Shown: piece after piece, positions 9,874 through 19,240 of the stretch
Layout of the letters: each line of letters begins with the position of its first letter
Numbering within the stretch: the first letter of the stretch is position 1
Origin: Lineus longissimus
Lineage: Eukaryota > Nemertea > Pilidiophora > Heteronemertea > Lineidae
Direction of reading: 5' to 3'
DNA length: 64,000 bases
Assembly (NCBI RefSeq): GCF_910592395.1
Contig: NC_088316.1
Coordinates: forward strand, 5,892,001 to 5,956,000
Translations under genes and position numbers: made by a program
The notes under the pieces: model-generated
The model's database searches: none
The model's input: the letters and a program-made list of their open reading frames with translations, nothing else
What the model was told of the DNA's origin: nothing

Positions 9874-11597
9874 TTTAGTCGAGCCGGATAAGTTGCATTG
9901 AAGACGCCAATGGGACCCTACTCTCCGAGAAGCCAGCCATTGGAAAGAGATGGCACGAGTACTGCTCCGAGCTGTATAACTATCAGATATCGGCTGAGCA
10001 AGAAGTCCTCCAAGAGCTGAAGGACCAGACATCGGACCAGGTTGAAGAGGACCCTGATATCCTGGAGAGCGAAGTGGAGGCTGCCCTGAAGTGTCTCAAA
10101 CATGGCAAGTCCCCAGTATTTGACAACATCCCCGCAGAACTCCTCGCAAATGGAGGAGAGTCAGTGGAAAAAGCGTACACCAGAATCTGCAACCATGTGT
10201 TCAAGACAGGGAACTGGCCTAAGGACTGGACAACAGCGATTGTTGTACCTCTGCCCAAGAAGGGGAACCTGCGGAAATGTAACAACTACAGGACCATAAG
10301 CTTGATAAGCCATCCAAGCAAGATTATCCTGAAGGTCATCTTCAACCGGCTGCGACCACAAGCAGAGGCCATCCTATCTGAGGAGCAAGCCGGTTTCCGC
10401 AAAGGCAGGTCCACAACAGAGCAAATATTCAACCTCGGGGTGCTGTGTGAGAAGCATAGGCAGCTTGTAAAACCAGTGTACCACAACTTCATCGACTACA
10501 AGAAATGCTTCGATCGTATCTGGCAGGAAGGTTTATTGGCAGTTCTGAGGAAGTACAACATCAGCCCTGGTATCATCAAGTCCATAGAGGCACTGTACGC
10601 AACAGCGAGGAGCATGGTTCGAGTAGGAGAAGATTTCAGCGAGTGCTTCCCAACTCGGTAGGAGCAAGGCAAGGTTGCCTCCTATCACCAACCCTGTGCA
10701 ACATCTTCCTCGAGAACATTATGGCAGAGTCGCGCGTCGAACTGGAGTCACCTTTGACGATATCGGGTCGAACGATCAGCGATCTGAGGTTCGCCGATGA
10801 CATCGATCTCCTACACGGCTCAGCAAGTGACCAAATCCACCACTCACAGAAGGTTGACAAAACCAGTGGCAGATATGGCATGGAAATTAGCCTAGAGAAG
10901 ACAAAGACAATGGCATCCAGCGGAGGTGAATCGATTGACGTGAGCCTCAGAGACTACCACCTGGAACAAGTGGCAGAGTTCATCTATCTAGGAGCCACAC
11001 AAACAGAGGACGTTACGTCCGTCAAGGAGGTGAAGACACGCATAGCCAAAGCTGCAGCTGCCTTAGCCAGACTGAAGATAATTTGGCGCGACAGAAACAT
11101 CACAATGCATCAAAACTCCACCTTCTAAGATCCTTGGTGATCTCAGTCTTCTTGTATGCGGCAGAATCCTGGACCATGAACAGCAAGATCGAGAAGCGGA
11201 TCAACGCGTTTGAAATGAACTGTTACAGGAGACTGCTCGGCATACACTATGCCATCCACACCACCAACATCCGAGTAAGAGAGCTGGTTATCCAGTACAT
11301 CGGGCGCCATGATAGCCTCCTAACCATTGCCAAGAAGAGAAAGCTGAGGTGGTTCGGCCACGTCACCAGAGCGCCAAGGGAACGCTAGCCAATACCATCC
11401 TGCAGGGCACAGTAGAGGGGAACCGACGACGCGGCCGACCAAAGAGAATTTGGATGGACGATGTGAAGGACTGAACTGGAAGGAAGACCAGTGACCTGAT
11501 CCGCCTCGCGGAAGACAGAACCATATGGTCCCGAATCGTCGATAAAACAGGGTCGCCCCAATGGCCGCATGGCTGCGGGATATGATGATGATGATGA
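9874..11597 (+). mobile_element. 5'-truncated RTE-clade LINE insertion
   Basis: Flanked by a 10-bp target duplication TGACATCAGT at 9864-9873 and 11598-11607 (a further TTA also matches after one mismatch). The body starts abruptly in frame just upstream of the reverse transcriptase, so the endonuclease half is missing. It ends with a very short 3' region and an (ATG)n tail, as is usual for RTE elements. Boundaries are therefore known at both ends. Confidence 0.88.
9879..11560 (+). pseudogene. RTE-clade reverse transcriptase, truncated and frameshifted
   Basis: In order: linker 'KRWHEYCSELYNYQ' (about 9940), 'EVEAALKCLKHGKSP', 'IPAELLANGG', 'LPKKGNLRKCNNYRTISLIS', 'EEQAGFRKGRSTTEQIF', 'DYKKCFDRIW' (catalytic A), then a frameshift near 10660, 'VGARQGCLLSPTLCNIFLE', 'LRFADDIDLL' (catalytic FADD retained near 10790), 'MEISLEKTKTM', a second frameshift near 11095, then 'LRSLVISVFLYAAESWT' and 'KKRKLRWFGHVTR'. 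A third break follows near 11385, before the basic 'RRRGRPKRIW'-like tail. The motif order is that of RTE-type LINE proteins, which normally begin with an APE-like endonuclease. That domain is absent here, so the copy could not retrotranspose. Confidence 0.88.
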
Positions 11598-12190
11598 TGA
11601 CATCAGTCTTACAGTCCGCAATTAGATATGCATATAAATCTTACACCAAACCGGGTCATCAACAAAATCCTATTATTAAACATGGTGCGACTTGCTTGTC
11701 TTACACTTCGTGGCAAAGTGACGAAAGTGCGCTCCAACACGAGAAATTGCGAGAGCTTAACGAGGCGCGAAATACTAAAAAAACCAGGCGATAAATTTAA
11801 ATATGAATATAAATTGAAATGTCTATTTTCGCCAATAGGTTTCATCGAAACAATTACTATGGAGAACATTAATTTGAATTGAATCCGTTGCATTTTCGGG
11901 CTTTAAAACATATTTTAATCTTTACACCAAGAAGCACATGTTTCTAAGTGTTAAGACAAGGTTTTATCTTAGTATGAGTTAAAATGTTTGATTGTCGCCA
12001 AAACCATCTCTTAGTGTAAGTGTAAAACCTGGTGTGATGCCAAAACCTTCTTTGAAACAGGAGTAAAACTAATACTAAGCATTACACCTATATTCTACAC
12101 CAAGCATGATTTCAATCTTGGTCTAATCCGTGGTTTTACTGTCAGATCTATTGTTAAAACCTCATCTTAAAACCGACTTTGAAATCACCC

Positions 12191-12288
12191 AATGGGTGAG
12201 TTCACATTGCTGATTAAAATTGGTGTTAAGTGCTAGTGAACTGACTTGTGTTACGTGTGTTTGTGATGGTATTAGTGTAACTGATATT
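12191..12288 (+). mobile_element. continuation of TA-flanked MITE (matches 47999-48130)
   Basis: GGGTGAGTTCACATTGCTGA onward matches the start of the MITE at 47996, including GACTTGTGTTACGTGTGT. Relative to that copy it lacks about 35 bp around GTAGCAGATATGTTACGC. The first four bases of the same MITE sit at 9153-9156, on the other side of the nested element. Confidence 0.7.
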
Positions 12289-12900
12289 GGGTGATTTTAA
12301 AGCAAGTTAACACCAACCACAGAGTTAACATCAGAAATAAACTGCCCACTCGGTGTTGGTGTTAAAAACAGGGGTTAGTGCGATCTCAGTTTATAGACCG
12401 GTGTTAGTGTTACAGGCGATGTTGGTGTTACACTAACACTGACCTTAATATCAAGGCATTGTTATCTTGGCTAGAATTCCAATGGGTTTTCTATTGCAAC
12501 TAACACTAACCACTAGGTGTTAACACCAACGTGAGTTTATGGCTCCTACAAGGTGTTAGCAGCCATTTTCTTCTGCAAGTTTTTTAAATTGTATGAGGTC
12601 TCAGCCTACTTAGGATGAGCCAATGCCAAAAAGGGTAGGCCTATGCAGGTATGTATAACCAAAGGATGCATTTATAAATGGGTGATTCTAAAGTAAGTGT
12701 TAACACCGAGTCTTAACAAAGCTAACACTAACCACAGAGTTAACATCAGAAATAAACTGCCCACTCGGTGTTGGTGTTAAGAACAAGTGTTAGTGTGATC
12801 TCAGTTTATATACCGGTGTTAGTGTCAACACCATGATAAACAGGATGTTAACCTGAACCAAAAATTAAGGTGTCTATTTTAACATATATAATGTTAACAT
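12289..12900 (+). repeat. two partial copies of a GGGTGATTYTAAAG element, direct repeat
   Basis: Starts GGGTGATTTTAAAGC at 12289 and GGGTGATTCTAAAGT at about 12680. The stretch from CCACAGAGTTAACATCAG to the GGTGTTAGTGT run occurs at about 12317-12410 and again at 12733-12826 with few changes. After 12826 the sequence CACCATGATAAACAGGATGT matches 48986-49005 inside the other MITE copy. No matching right ends were found, so these look like stacked, incomplete copies. Confidence 0.6.
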
Positions 12901-12939
12901 ATCTGTAAACCAGATTTTAAAACCGGTTTTAAGAAAATT

Positions 12940-13470
12940 TTAAGCAAAAAACTGGTATTTGACCTCCCAACAATATATATATATATATATATTCTTGGTT
13001 AAAACTGTCTTGAAACTGTCTTTAGACCGATTTAAGACAAATTTTGAAACTCTGATAAAACTTTGGAAGTTTTAATATGAACAGAGAGCTAAAAGTTTTG
13101 CACAAATGCTCTACCAAATGTACATGGTCGGTTTTAAGTCATAGAACTTTAGACTGTACTGAGGTCAAATATCAGAATAAAAACAACAGACATGTTTGCT
13201 CTATCAGAAAGAGTTACTGTTGCTCAGCAAAGAGGGGACAACTTTGAAAGAAAGCCTCCCTTCAGCGGAGAACCAATTGAGAGGCATTTGAGACTAAACC
13301 AGCGCATGATGCATGAGAACTGGTTTTATCTTAGTTTTATCTTAGGTTTTATCTCGGTTTCAGTCTAGTCTTAATCCTAGGGCAGTTTTATGTGGTCAAT
13401 TTAAGACCGAGAGTTGGTTTTAAAACCGAGATAAACTTGGTTTTAACTCGACGCAAGGGCCCAACGCGCC
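12940..13470. repeat. TTTTAA-rich repeat with (TA)n tract
   Basis: Contains a TA dinucleotide run at about 12972-12992 and many GGTTTTAAAACC-like palindromic motifs (near 12916, 13124, 13350-13445). It is probably the decayed end of another non-coding DNA element. Its boundaries could not be set, and no coding potential was seen. Confidence 0.45.
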
Positions 13471-13839
13471 GCGTAGCGGCAAAAAAGCGAAGCTGGCGAA
13501 ACATTTATAACGGGTCACCGTCACTTATTATTGGACTTATAGCGCATTTACGGGGTTGCAACTATTTTGCTTTATAGTGTCACCAGGAAAGAAAAGCATG
13601 CGACCTAACGCCGATCTATTTGTATAAAGTGATAATTGGAAGGTATATAGTAGGAAATATCAATAAAATAATCATTCCATGTCGTCTTTTGAGGGCATTT
13701 TTGATTGTAAAAAATATATGTGTACGTCACCGTAGTCTCTGCAATGATAATTTTATCAGAGCAGTCTCGCGCAAGTAGAAGTTCTTTACCTATTAGTTCT
13801 TCACTTATTAGTCCTAACGTCTGGCGCAAAGCCAGACGT

Positions 13840-13990
13840 TTTCCATTACGATTTCACTACGATGTTTGACAAGAAGGAGCAGTGCGCGAGATATGCTAAT
13901 GAGCAGACTTCCCTCGCTTGAGTTTCTGAAGAATGTTCCATATCGCGCTAAGCTCATCACTGCTGATTATGACAGGCGTGCAACGGTAGG
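13840..13990 (+). repeat. 140-bp direct repeat, first copy
   Basis: GATTTCACTACGATGTTTGA to GACAGGCGTGCA recurs at about 15798-15935 with roughly ten differences. Both copies hold ACAAGAAGGAGCAGTGCGCG and CATATCGCGCTAAGCT. Neither stays open in one frame over the whole unit. Confidence 0.8.
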
Positions 13991-14739
13991 TATCTGCTCC
14001 CCAACTTCCACCCTAATACGGTACCATAAGTTACCATTTGATGGGAATGGGACAATGCCCTCACTGTGTATGGAGTCATAGGGATAAGAAGACATTATTC
14101 ATTAGTGTTGGTACAAGTGATTTTGCCCAAAAAGCATGCGCAGTCAAAAAACAAAATATGCAAGGTATCACGTACATGACCATGACGACGTGCAGAAAGT
14201 GCACTGGCCAGTGCATACCCTATGGCTATGTACTAGTAAACATGGTAAACATGAACAACATCATTATTCATCGGCAGTTCATTTTACTCCGAGCTTTTCC
14301 TGAAACATATAGCCATGATGATTAGGCCTACCATGTCCATGACCAATAACAGCACTGGATCATGTAGATGTCAACAAGTTCACATGAACCGTATAATCCC
14401 GCATGGCGCATGTGGGGCATGCGTCTAAACCAAAGCCCCAAAATCACTTGTTTTGGTCTATTTCACTTGTGTTTCCCCCGTCTCCCAGTCCATAATACAT
14501 TTACAGTTTACAATCCCCGATCATGGCCCAACAAAAGGTCATCGGTTGACTAAAGGAACACAACTGTTCAATGGATTTATAGTTGAATGCGATCAAACTA
14601 CGTCTTTTCAATCGTGGATTGTAAATTTAACCCCATGGGCCTAGGGAAGGCCCTATAACAATACTTTCGACACAGTTATTATCTCCGCTGCCTCCACCAT
14701 GTTACACACAGTGCTCACTGCTGATTCTAAAATGCGCCA

Positions 14740-15560
14740 CCTAGTCAAAACAGGACATATGTTCTTCTAGGAATAGATCTCTTTCCAATATTTCGTCATT
14801 CCACTATCGTCATCACCTCATCATACTTTCATTGACATTACAGGCACACATCCACAGAGCATTCTTCAAATCATCTACACAGTGGTTATCCAACTAGGAT
14901 TATAAAGGTAATTTCTTAGCCCCGCACAGTGGGTTTCAGTCTTGGTAAAGGGGCACTATTGCTAGCAGCTAGGTAGGCAAGATAAAGTTAGCCGAAGTAG
15001 CCGATAGGGGTCTCTCACCCCTCAAAGTCCGTCACAACTATTCAAGCTTGTACAAGGAATACATGCAGCGCTGACTCTAACAAGACCCAATGGGAATGTC
15101 GCACAGTCATCTGTCAAAAACAAGACCTATGTTGTAGTATGATCTCTTGCCAATATTTAATAATTGCACTATCGTCATCACCTCATCATACTTCATTGAC
15201 ATTACAGGCACACATTGACATAGACCACTGTTGCAATCAACGACACAGTCGCTATCCAAGTAGCATTATAGAGGTAATTATCATTATCATACCTCATTAG
15301 CATGTGAACCAATCGCGTCGCGTCCTTTGCGATCACGGCAAAGCCTCATGGAATAATGTCTTTCACCGTTGAATAATTTTTCATATTCCATGCCTACAAC
15401 TTCAATTTCTTCATATTCCATGGCTAGAAGTTCAATACTAATATAATATCCAAGATAAAGATACAAGAAGTAGTCAATAGGGGTCTCTCACCTCTCACTG
15501 TATGTCCACACTATTCACGCTTGTACGAGGAATACATTCAATGCTGAATCTAACAACACC
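14740..15560. repeat. diverged tandem duplication with two inverted 170-bp repeats
   Basis: CACTATCGTCATCACCTCAT with its flanks occurs at about 14801 and 15171. GGTCTCTCACC with CTTGTACAAGGAATACAT occurs at about 15009 and 15481. The second landmark is the reverse complement of the GTGAGAGACC dispersed repeat, so a segment already carrying that repeat was duplicated, or two copies entered in the same orientation. Confidence 0.6.
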
Positions 15561-15797
15561 CAGTTCCCTTACTCTGTATATTAGTCACTGGAAGATGGCC
15601 CATTTCACTCCTTGCTTCTACTTCACCTATAGTCTCATTGCAAACGCCTCAGTTCTATGATATCACATTCACTTTCAGCTATCATGCAACGCAACAACTG
15701 TGCTATCTGCCATCGCACATCAACGAAGAAGTGCAGCCGCCCACATTCCACCTCACGTCTGTCCGACCAGCTGCAATCCTCGAGGACGCCCCACTGT

Positions 15798-15935
15798 ACC
15801 ACGATTTCACTACGATGTTTGACAAGAAGGAGCAGTGCGCGAGATAGGCTAATGAGCAGACTTCCCTCGCATGAGTTTCGGAAGAATGTTCCATATCGCG
15901 CTAAGCTGACCACTGCTGACCACGACAGGCGTGCA
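15798..15935 (+). repeat. 140-bp direct repeat, second copy
   Basis: See the first copy at 13840-13990. It is preceded by an open stretch (15657-15992) whose translation has a CAICHRTSTKKC cluster. That frame is not conserved in the other copy, and I do not treat it as a gene. Confidence 0.8.
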
Positions 15936-16460
15936 TTGGACTGGTACAGGTTGGAACTGAACATTGAATATGCTGGTGGTGACGCTTTCTGATGAGAAGT
16001 TGGTCGTGACTGATGCAGTATCCTTGGACTTGTCCACAGCATCGTTCAATCATTGCTCTCTGAGCTGCCTTGATTCTGTACTTACCCAAATACTAAGACC
16101 AAATGCCTGTTGACTGTGCTTTAAGAGAGACTGGCGCCATGCCTAGAGATATGACTGACCCCTATTGGCAAATTTGTATGACTTTATCATGCCTACCTAG
16201 CTGCTGCCTATAGTCTCCCTTTAACTGCGGAACACTTCAAAGTCGATAAAATGCCATGTTCCACCTTTTAATGTGTTCAGACCGCCATTTTCAAAATAAT
16301 CAAGTCAGGACACTGCCTTCTAGTCTCATAATAAATTTTGCTTTCCTCAATAATAACATTTCTTCTTCTTCAATGCTTTCATCATTCCAAACTTCTCCTC
16401 CTCTGACTTTTACAGGGGTACAGTCATGGCAATCAAAACCCAAATACTGAGACCAAATGC

Positions 16461-16524
16461 CTGTTGACTGTTCTTTAAGAGAGACTGGCGCCATGCCTAG
16501 TCTCTCTTAAAGCACAGTCAACAG
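16461..16524. repeat. long hairpin: 26-bp stem, 12-nt loop
   Basis: CTGTTGACTGTTCTTTAAGA with the next six bases pairs with 16499-16524, with one mismatch in 26. The loop is GGCGCCATGCCT. The left arm plus loop is a copy of 16108-16145, where there is no right arm, so the hairpin was created by adding an inverted copy of the arm. Confidence 0.9.
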
Positions 16525-16815
16525 ACACCAACCCCCTCAGACTCAGAAACCACAAACACCCAACCCTTCCTGCTACCTTAATACTTCTGGATTTTCTCTA
16601 AAGCCCAATACTTGACCTCGTGAACACACCAATTGTACATGTATTACATAGCGTTGTAAAGATTCGAGACTAGTTCGGGCATGTGCGTTGGCCTTCTCGT
16701 CGTTTGTCATAGAATTGAAGTGGGTCGTACACCGGGTGAATGACGATAACTGGTTGTTGTTATCAACTACATTGACTCACAAATAAACAGAATGTGCAAT
16801 GATGTTTTCTTACGA

Positions 16816-17319
16816 TTAATTGCAACTTGCTGCAATTAATTTCATCGCCTCGTCTTTGAAAAAATCAGTGCCAAAACATGGAACCTGATGTCTCCTTAAT
16901 ATGACTTCGGAAAAAGGATCCGGGTTATTGGCGCAACAGTGGATATTCTCAGGATAGTCACTCTGGCTTGGTTGTGAGACTTCCTTTGGGTGCAACAGTA
17001 ATGATTTACCAACACATACTTTCTTCATCCACATCCAGGCGTGTATCTCCCCGGCTCTGAATGAATACAGCTCACATGTTTCCCAAAGTGGTTGAAAGTT
17101 GAAGCTCGGTGATCGCTCCTTCAGAGATGCTCTAACTGAACATTGTAACAATGAACGAGCGTGTGACTTGCTGTAAGATGAATAGGCAGAATTTGGTCTT
17201 GATTTTTGGAATTGTGAAATAATTCCTGATTCACAGATCCCGCATAGATACGACGCGATAATGTAACACACCAATTGCTTCTTAATGGCAGACAAGATAA
17301 TGATTACATAAAGAGCCAT
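16816..17319 (-). pseudogene. unknown minus-strand frame in block A (167 aa)
   Basis: Paralogous to 50646-51047. Shared content: 'SMALY.I.ILS.IKKQL.CYI.ASYLC.ICESGIIS', 'KSRPNSAYSS' and 'ARSLLQCSVRASL'. The A copy then runs on through 'PLWETCELYSFRAGEIHAW' to a stop; the B copy stops right after 'RASLEER' but is open further upstream. Because each copy is open where the other is broken, a functional ancestor with a longer frame is likely. The cysteine-rich helical look gave me no confident family. No start codon can be fixed. Confidence 0.4.
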
Positions 17320-17456
17320 ACTTCACGTGTGCACTTAAGCCTTTTAGTTTGGTTGTAAGACCAGACCCAGAACATCATTTACCATTACACCGGATCGTTC
17401 ATACTTGAATTTAAACCGGTGTGAACGTTTGAAATGACCTGGGATGGGATATCCCA

Positions 17457-17911
17457 GAGACAAGACCACAATTGATTTTTTAAGCCTTTTGGCAGTTAAA
17501 TTGTCAATGTTTGACCGCGACGCATCAAAGAATGCGTCAAGTAGTGAAACTGAAATTCGGATAGGATATACGGGTTAGTCTTGCGAGTAACTGGTGCGAT
17601 TTAAATTGGTGATTGACCACGGAATTTTTTTTTTAAATTGACAAGTTTGACACAAGTAGACATTTTTACCCATATCGGCCATTTTCACTCCAAATTTGAA
17701 CCACCCCCCCCCCCCCCCCCCCCTATGGCCAGGTTGTCGAAATTCAAAATTATTTTTTCACCAAACAATTTATTTATATCGGTAGATTTGCCACAGCAAA
17801 TATTTTTTCAATACCTCTCCAAATATGTACTTGAGAGTAAAAAACATGCACTCGTCTAATTGATAGGCCTCGACCCTCCAACCTATGAATATTCATTAGT
17901 GGTCTTGTCTC
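17457..17911 (+). mobile_element. 455-bp MITE with 13-bp TIRs and CCCA duplication
   Basis: Perfect terminal repeats GAGACAAGACCAC / GTGGTCTTGTCTC, flanked by CCCA at 17453-17456 and 17912-17915. Block B has the uninterrupted sequence GGGATATCCCAGGGAAC at 50988-51004, exactly what is left when the element and one CCCA are removed. The interior is non-coding and includes a poly-C run of about 20 at 17704-17723. Confidence 0.9.
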
Positions 17912-18884
17912 CCCAGGGAACAAAGGATTCTGCGATGCCATTTTAGACTCTGAGGTATTGACAGTCAAGGCCAATACAGAACAGGATACCATGAACGGTC
18001 AGAATTTGATAACCCGGACGTGTTTCCGAGGGGACCTTTACTACTTCTCAAGTATCTAGATGACACCATTTTCTACACTTGGGCGCACTCGAATTGATAC
18101 TGGGCCGGTATCATAACTCATTCATTCCAGCTCATATGTCAAAACGTCTTGTCATATGCGGGGTTTTATTCATTTCCAGTAGATTATATCGAGCAGAAGT
18201 GAGAACTTTGTGGCAATGACATTTAGCTGGGCGTTTATGATGTTCAAAATAGTGCGATATGCTATGCTCTTTCAAAGTACATTGTAATGTATGCTGAGGT
18301 TTTGACGATCGTTTGGGTATCCCTCTGCAGTGTCTTCAACTCCTACGAACCAACGAAGTGCGACTATTGAACTTCTGGCTTCTGTCCTAAATATTCTCCA
18401 GCCGGCCAAGGCAGGGTACAAGATCTCCAAAATATAGTTGCTCGATATATTACTAAAAGCAAGAGCTCGTTGATGGGTGCAAAACATTGTCCACTTAAGT
18501 TATCCTAAACATCTCAGTTAGTACTGATTGGTGACGAGCGAACTCGTGAAGTCAAAGTCTTCCATTCCAAGAACTTGACAGATTTAGTATAGCGAAGGAA
18601 CGCGATTTCAACGAGATGGTAACTTGACGGAGTGATTGATCTGATAATCGATACTATTATCAATCAGTGTCATCGGCTCATAAATGTATTATCATCTACA
18701 ACAAAATGAAAAACAGTAAAAGCCAACATTTAAGTTTACTATACATGTACATGTACTGCATAATTTTATAGCACTATGACATATAAATCCTTAGCCCGCC
18801 CCAGCATGCTTGCTTTCAAGCATATATCTATGGGTCCATGGGCAATATAGAGATAAGGAACAGAGTATGGTTCTGGCGTAAGCA

Positions 18885-18975
18885 GTGTTTATCTACTGTG
18901 AGATAGTTGAGACACCTATTGGCGTCATCACGTAACTTTATTCTGACCTTTTTTGTTTCTCCCTAAGAGTCTCTT
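18885..18975 (+). repeat. GTGAGAGACC-family dispersed repeat inside block A
   Basis: CTGTGAGATAG, ACACCTATTGGCG and TTATTCTGACC landmarks match the 5770-5937 copy. Absent at the corresponding place in block B. Confidence 0.5.
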
Positions 18976-19121
18976 TTACTAAAAAGCATGTTTAGATTTC
19001 ATCGAAATCATTTGAACTAATCAGAGGTTACGACGGTATTCCATCAGTAGTGACACTACTCCCCAGTCCCAATCGTATATATTCTCTTCAACCCATGTCA
19101 ATCAGGAATTAATAGGTGATG

Positions 19122-19223
19122 TCAACTGATTAATTCGATCAGTGATTTCATTGAGGTGGCTTCATAACCAACCCCATGAAGTGCCGAAAGTAAAGCAACC
19201 AGAATGGAGATGATGGAAAGCAT
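19122..19223 (-). CDS. signal-peptide-like first exon remnant (33 codons) in block A
   Basis: The minus-strand frame starts M-L-S-I-I-S-I-L-V-A-L-L-S-A-L-H-G: a short n-region, a hydrophobic core and small residues at a plausible cleavage point, then polar residues and a stop. Block B has the same frame at about 53400-53510 with the ATG changed to GTG and one strand of the core altered (LSIIFIGVTLL). This looks like the start of a secreted or membrane protein whose downstream exons would lie in the block towards 16.8 kb. No clear splice donor was found, so it may be dead in both copies. Confidence 0.35.
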   Translation of the reverse strand: MLSIISILVALLSALHGVGYEATSMKSLIELIS

Positions 19224-19240
19224 TCGAGCCGCATTTTTAA

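Larger units (their letters stand above)
9157..12190 (+). mobile_element. GGGTGATTTC-ended DNA element containing an RTE LINE
   Basis: Ends are inverted repeats GGGTGATTTCAAAGT (left at 9157, right ending at 12190), extending to about 22 bp with one mismatch. It is flanked by AAT at 9154-9156 and 12191-12193. The unit interrupts a MITE whose intact version is at 47996, so the outer boundaries are fixed by comparison. About 1.72 kb of the interior is a later RTE insertion; the rest is non-coding and rich in GTGTTA/TAACAC and TTTTAA motifs. The short 3-bp duplication would fit several superfamilies, including PIF/Harbinger, but no transposase is present to decide. Confidence 0.75.
16641..19240 (-). 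repeat. long repeated block, copy A
   Basis: Aligns with 50177-53522 (B) and, inverted, with 60450-61566 (C). Landmarks in order: TATTACATAGC, GATTCGAGAC, TTCATCGCCTCGTCTTT, CACACATACTTTCTTCATCC, the GATATCCCAG junction, GGAACAAAGGATTCTGC, ACGTGTTTCCGAGGGGACC, CTCGATATATTACTAAAAGC, GCATGCTTGCTTTCAAGC and a signal-peptide-like frame at the far end. A carries an extra 455-bp MITE and an extra GTGAGAGACC repeat; B carries a different 1.1-kb insertion. Spacing of remnant frames on the minus strand suggests an old multi-exon gene or a large transposon. I cannot say which. Confidence 0.75.

Noticed and set aside
15657-15992. 111-aa protein with a CxxC-like cluster
   Set aside because: The homologous repeat at 13840-13990 does not keep the same frame open, so there is no sign of coding constraint.
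16816-17319. SOCS-box protein in block A
   Set aside because: The 'SLLQCSVRASL' stretch loosely recalls a SOCS box, but the rest of the motif does not fit and there is no upstream domain to support it.
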